The notes under the pieces are model-generated. The model was not told the origin of the DNA, did not search any database, and saw only the letters and a list, made by a program, of their open reading frames with translations. DNA of 34,985 nt from Candidatus Omnitrophota bacterium. GTDB lineage: Bacteria; Omnitrophota; Gorgyraeia; Gygaellales; Profunditerraquicolaceae. This document shows positions 33,671 through 34,985 of the stretch, piece by piece. The translations under genes were made by a program, and so were the position numbers. The stretch's first letter is position 1; each line of letters begins with the position of its first letter. The stretch spans positions 1 to 34,985 of the forward strand of contig JAPLLZ010000030.1 in NCBI GenBank assembly GCA_026387265.1, written 5' to 3'.

Positions 33671-33722
33671 AAAAGGGACGGTTCTCTTATCCTAAAATCA
33701 GCTCAAGAGAACTGTCCCCTTT
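33671..33722. repeat. 52-bp hairpin element, copy 2 (inverted relative to copy 1)
   Basis: AAAAGGGACGGTTCTCTT (33671-33688) pairs with AAGAGAACTGTCCCCTTT (33705-33722) over about 16 bp with one G-U pair; the loop is ATCCTAAAATCAGCTC. The loop closely matches the reverse complement of the copy 1 loop, showing that the two copies point in opposite directions. It may also terminate MFS transcription, though no long T-run follows. Confidence 0.88.
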
Positions 33723-33746
33723 GATTTAAAGTGTTCAAATTATCTA

Positions 33747-33775
33747 TTGCCATTTTGCGGGCTATTCTATATAAT
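33747..33775 (+). promoter_or_regulatory. Sigma70-type promoter for marC-family gene, leaderless
   Basis: TTGCCA (33747-33752), 17-nt spacer, TATAAT (33770-33775). The ATG at 33784 begins 8 nt after the -10 box, the same spacing as in front of the galT-like gene at 26833. The 8 nt AATTAATC contain no Shine-Dalgarno. Predicted leaderless transcript covering marC and glgC. Confidence 0.75.
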
Positions 33776-33783
33776 AATTAATC

Positions 33784-34383
33784 ATGATGGAAATGCTTAA
33801 GCCTTATATACTTAGCTTTGTTGCGCTGTTTGTGGCTGTGGATGCGATTGCCAATATTCCTATCTTTCTGTCTTTGGTTGAGCATTCAACTAAGCCGGCA
33901 AGAAAGAAGATTGTGCGCGATGCAGTGGTTACCGCAACCGCTGTAGCGATTATTTTTATGTTTGTTGGTAGATGGGTATTTTCTTTGTTGGGCGTTACGA
34001 TTTCTGATTTTCAGATTGCCGGTGGCGTGCTTTTATTTGTGATTGCCGTGCGGCTTTTGTTGCCCGGTGCCCAGAAAAGCGCATTAACTAGCTGCCAAGA
34101 TAAGGATATGGGTGTATTTCCTTTAGGTACTCCGCTAATTACCGGACCGGCAGTTTTAACCACTACCTTAATGATAATGAATAGCTATGGTACTGTGGCA
34201 ACTTTGGTGGCGGTAGTATCAAATATGATTTTTGTCTGGATTACTTTGATTAAGGCTGATACGATAATGAGAGTTGTTGGTTCTCATGGTACGCGGGCAT
34301 TCTCTAAAATAATGTATATATTATTAGCCGCCATTGCGGTAATGATGATTCGCCATGGCATAACAGGAGCATTTTTACAATGA
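33784..34383 (+). CDS. MarC/UPF0056-family integral membrane protein
   Basis: 199 residues with about six transmembrane helices. Family signatures: FVALFVAVDAIANIPIFLSL at the N-terminus, FQIAGGVLLFVIAVRLL, and FPLGTPLITGPAVLTTTLMI (the conserved PL-x-x-P-L-x-x-G-P motif). Function of the family is not firmly known; the former link to multiple antibiotic resistance is not supported. ATG 33784 or 33787 (ATGATG) could be used; the first fits the promoter. Overlaps glgC by ATGA. Confidence 0.9.
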   Translation: MMEMLKPYILSFVALFVAVDAIANIPIFLSLVEHSTKPARKKIVRDAVVTATAVAIIFMFVGRWVFSLLGVTISDFQIAGGVLLFVIAVRLLLPGAQKSALTSCQDKDMGVFPLGTPLITGPAVLTTTLMIMNSYGTVATLVAVVSNMIFVWITLIKADTIMRVVGSHGTRAFSKIMYILLAAIAVMMIRHGITGAFLQ

Positions 34384-34985
34384 TGCGTAAGGTTTTAACC
34401 TTTATTATGGCCGGTGGCAAAGGTGAACGCCTGTTGCCTTTAACTAAAGACCGCACTAAACCGGCAGTTCCCTTTGGCGGTATTTACCGGATTATCGACT
34501 TTACTTTAAGCAATTGCATCAATTCAGGAATGCGCAAGATTTATATTTTGACTCAGTATAAATCCGCTTCTTTGCAAAGGCATATTCGTTTAGGCTGGAA
34601 TTTTCTTCCTTCCGAACTTGGGCAGTTTATTGAGTTGCTTCCTGCGCAGCAGAGGATTGGAGATTCCTGGTATATGGGTACGGCGGATGCGATTTATCAG
34701 AATCTTTATACTTTAGAAATGGACCGTCCGGATGAAGTTTTGATTCTAGCCGGTGACCATATTTATAAAATGAATTATTATTCTATGATTGATGTGCACC
34801 GCGAGCAGAATGCAGACCTGACCGTGGGAGTGGTAGAGATTGATAAATTTAAATCTAAACATTTAGGGGTGATAGAGACAGATACTTTAGGCCGGGTTAC
34901 TGGTTTTCAGGAAAAGCCGGTTGACCCTAAGACTATCCCCGGAAAGCCGGATAAGATTTTTGGTTCAATGGGGATTTATGTGTTT
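34380..34985 (+). CDS. glgC: Glucose-1-phosphate adenylyltransferase, N-terminal part (3' end cut by window)
   Basis: The first 202 residues of ADP-glucose pyrophosphorylase, glycogen synthesis. FIMAGGKGERLLPLTKDRTKPAVPFGGIYRIIDFTLSNCINSG is the effector/nucleotide-binding N-terminus; LTQYKSASLQRHI, WYMGTADAIYQN and ILAGDHIYKMNY (metal-binding Asp) are all in place, and FQEKP binds glucose 1-phosphate. ATG 34380 is preferred over 34383: AGGAG at 34365-34369 is 10 nt away and it overlaps the marC stop. The gene runs off the right edge. Confidence 0.96.
   Translation, partial: MMRKVLTFIMAGGKGERLLPLTKDRTKPAVPFGGIYRIIDFTLSNCINSGMRKIYILTQYKSASLQRHIRLGWNFLPSELGQFIELLPAQQRIGDSWYMGTADAIYQNLYTLEMDRPDEVLILAGDHIYKMNYYSMIDVHREQNADLTVGVVEIDKFKSKHLGVIETDTLGRVTGFQEKPVDPKTIPGKPDKIFGSMGIYVF

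Noticed and set aside
1-34985. Antisense ORFs of 60-125 residues on the minus strand
   Set aside because: All lie opposite well-supported genes, lack recognisable motifs and ribosome binding sites, and are explained as shadows of the + strand reading.

Overview
The window looks like a chromosomal piece of a Gram-negative, fairly AT-rich, probably uncultured bacterium. All genes lie on the + strand, mostly with 1-15 nt gaps or ATGA/TAATG overlaps. ADP-heptose-type LPS genes (GT9 heptosyltransferase-like proteins, GmhB), O-antigen ligase-like proteins and WaaE/KdtX-like glycosyltransferases point to an outer membrane with LPS. The gene order, the gapdh-pgk-tpi-secG block and the short hairpin repeats are reminiscent of Omnitrophota (OP3) assemblies, but that placement is an impression and was not tested by a search.

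Region 1 (1-16979) is a surface-polysaccharide locus. After the 3' end of an O-antigen ligase-like gene comes one tightly packed sugar-nucleotide block (516-11988): glucose-1-phosphate cytidylyltransferase, CDP-glucose 4,6-dehydratase, an MBL hydrolase, acetylating acetaldehyde dehydrogenase, 4-hydroxy-2-oxovalerate aldolase, a ThDP (acetolactate-synthase-like) enzyme, a GNAT, a class I aminotransferase, a DegT aminotransferase with an apparent frameshift, an SDR, and RfbH, the CDP-4-keto-6-deoxyglucose 3-dehydrase with its diagnostic His220 and [2Fe-2S] cysteines. This set can plausibly make a CDP-3,6-dideoxy-4-keto sugar and extend it with a carbon branch (yersiniose-like, or longer if the aldolase product is the donor). 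Glycosyltransferases, a methyltransferase, a membrane-anchored polysaccharide deacetylase and a full-length O-antigen ligase-like protein follow.

Region 2 (16951-23858) continues with LPS core/outer-chain functions: two GT9 proteins, bifunctional ManC (GDP-mannose), a DegT aminotransferase, a WaaE-like GT2, GmhB (heptose bisphosphate phosphatase) and an MGDG-synthase-like lipid glycosyltransferase.

Region 3 (23845-34985) is housekeeping and central carbon metabolism: a PriA homologue that has lost its helicase motifs, Fmt, two tandem GalT-like genes (the first lacks the catalytic His, the second carries an internal deletion), gapdh-pgk-tpi-secG, an MFS transporter tightly bracketed by two inverted copies of a ~52-bp hairpin element, a MarC-family protein and the 5' part of glgC.

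Non-coding structure is concentrated in this third part and just before it: a 28-bp perfect palindrome (22178-22205), a nested hairpin between priA and fmt, a two-stem leader before gapdh, and two near-consensus sigma70 promoters whose -10 boxes lie exactly 8 nt before the start codons of galT and marC, which implies leaderless mRNAs. No tRNA, rRNA, CRISPR array or transposase gene was seen, and there is no gene-free stretch longer than about 190 nt.
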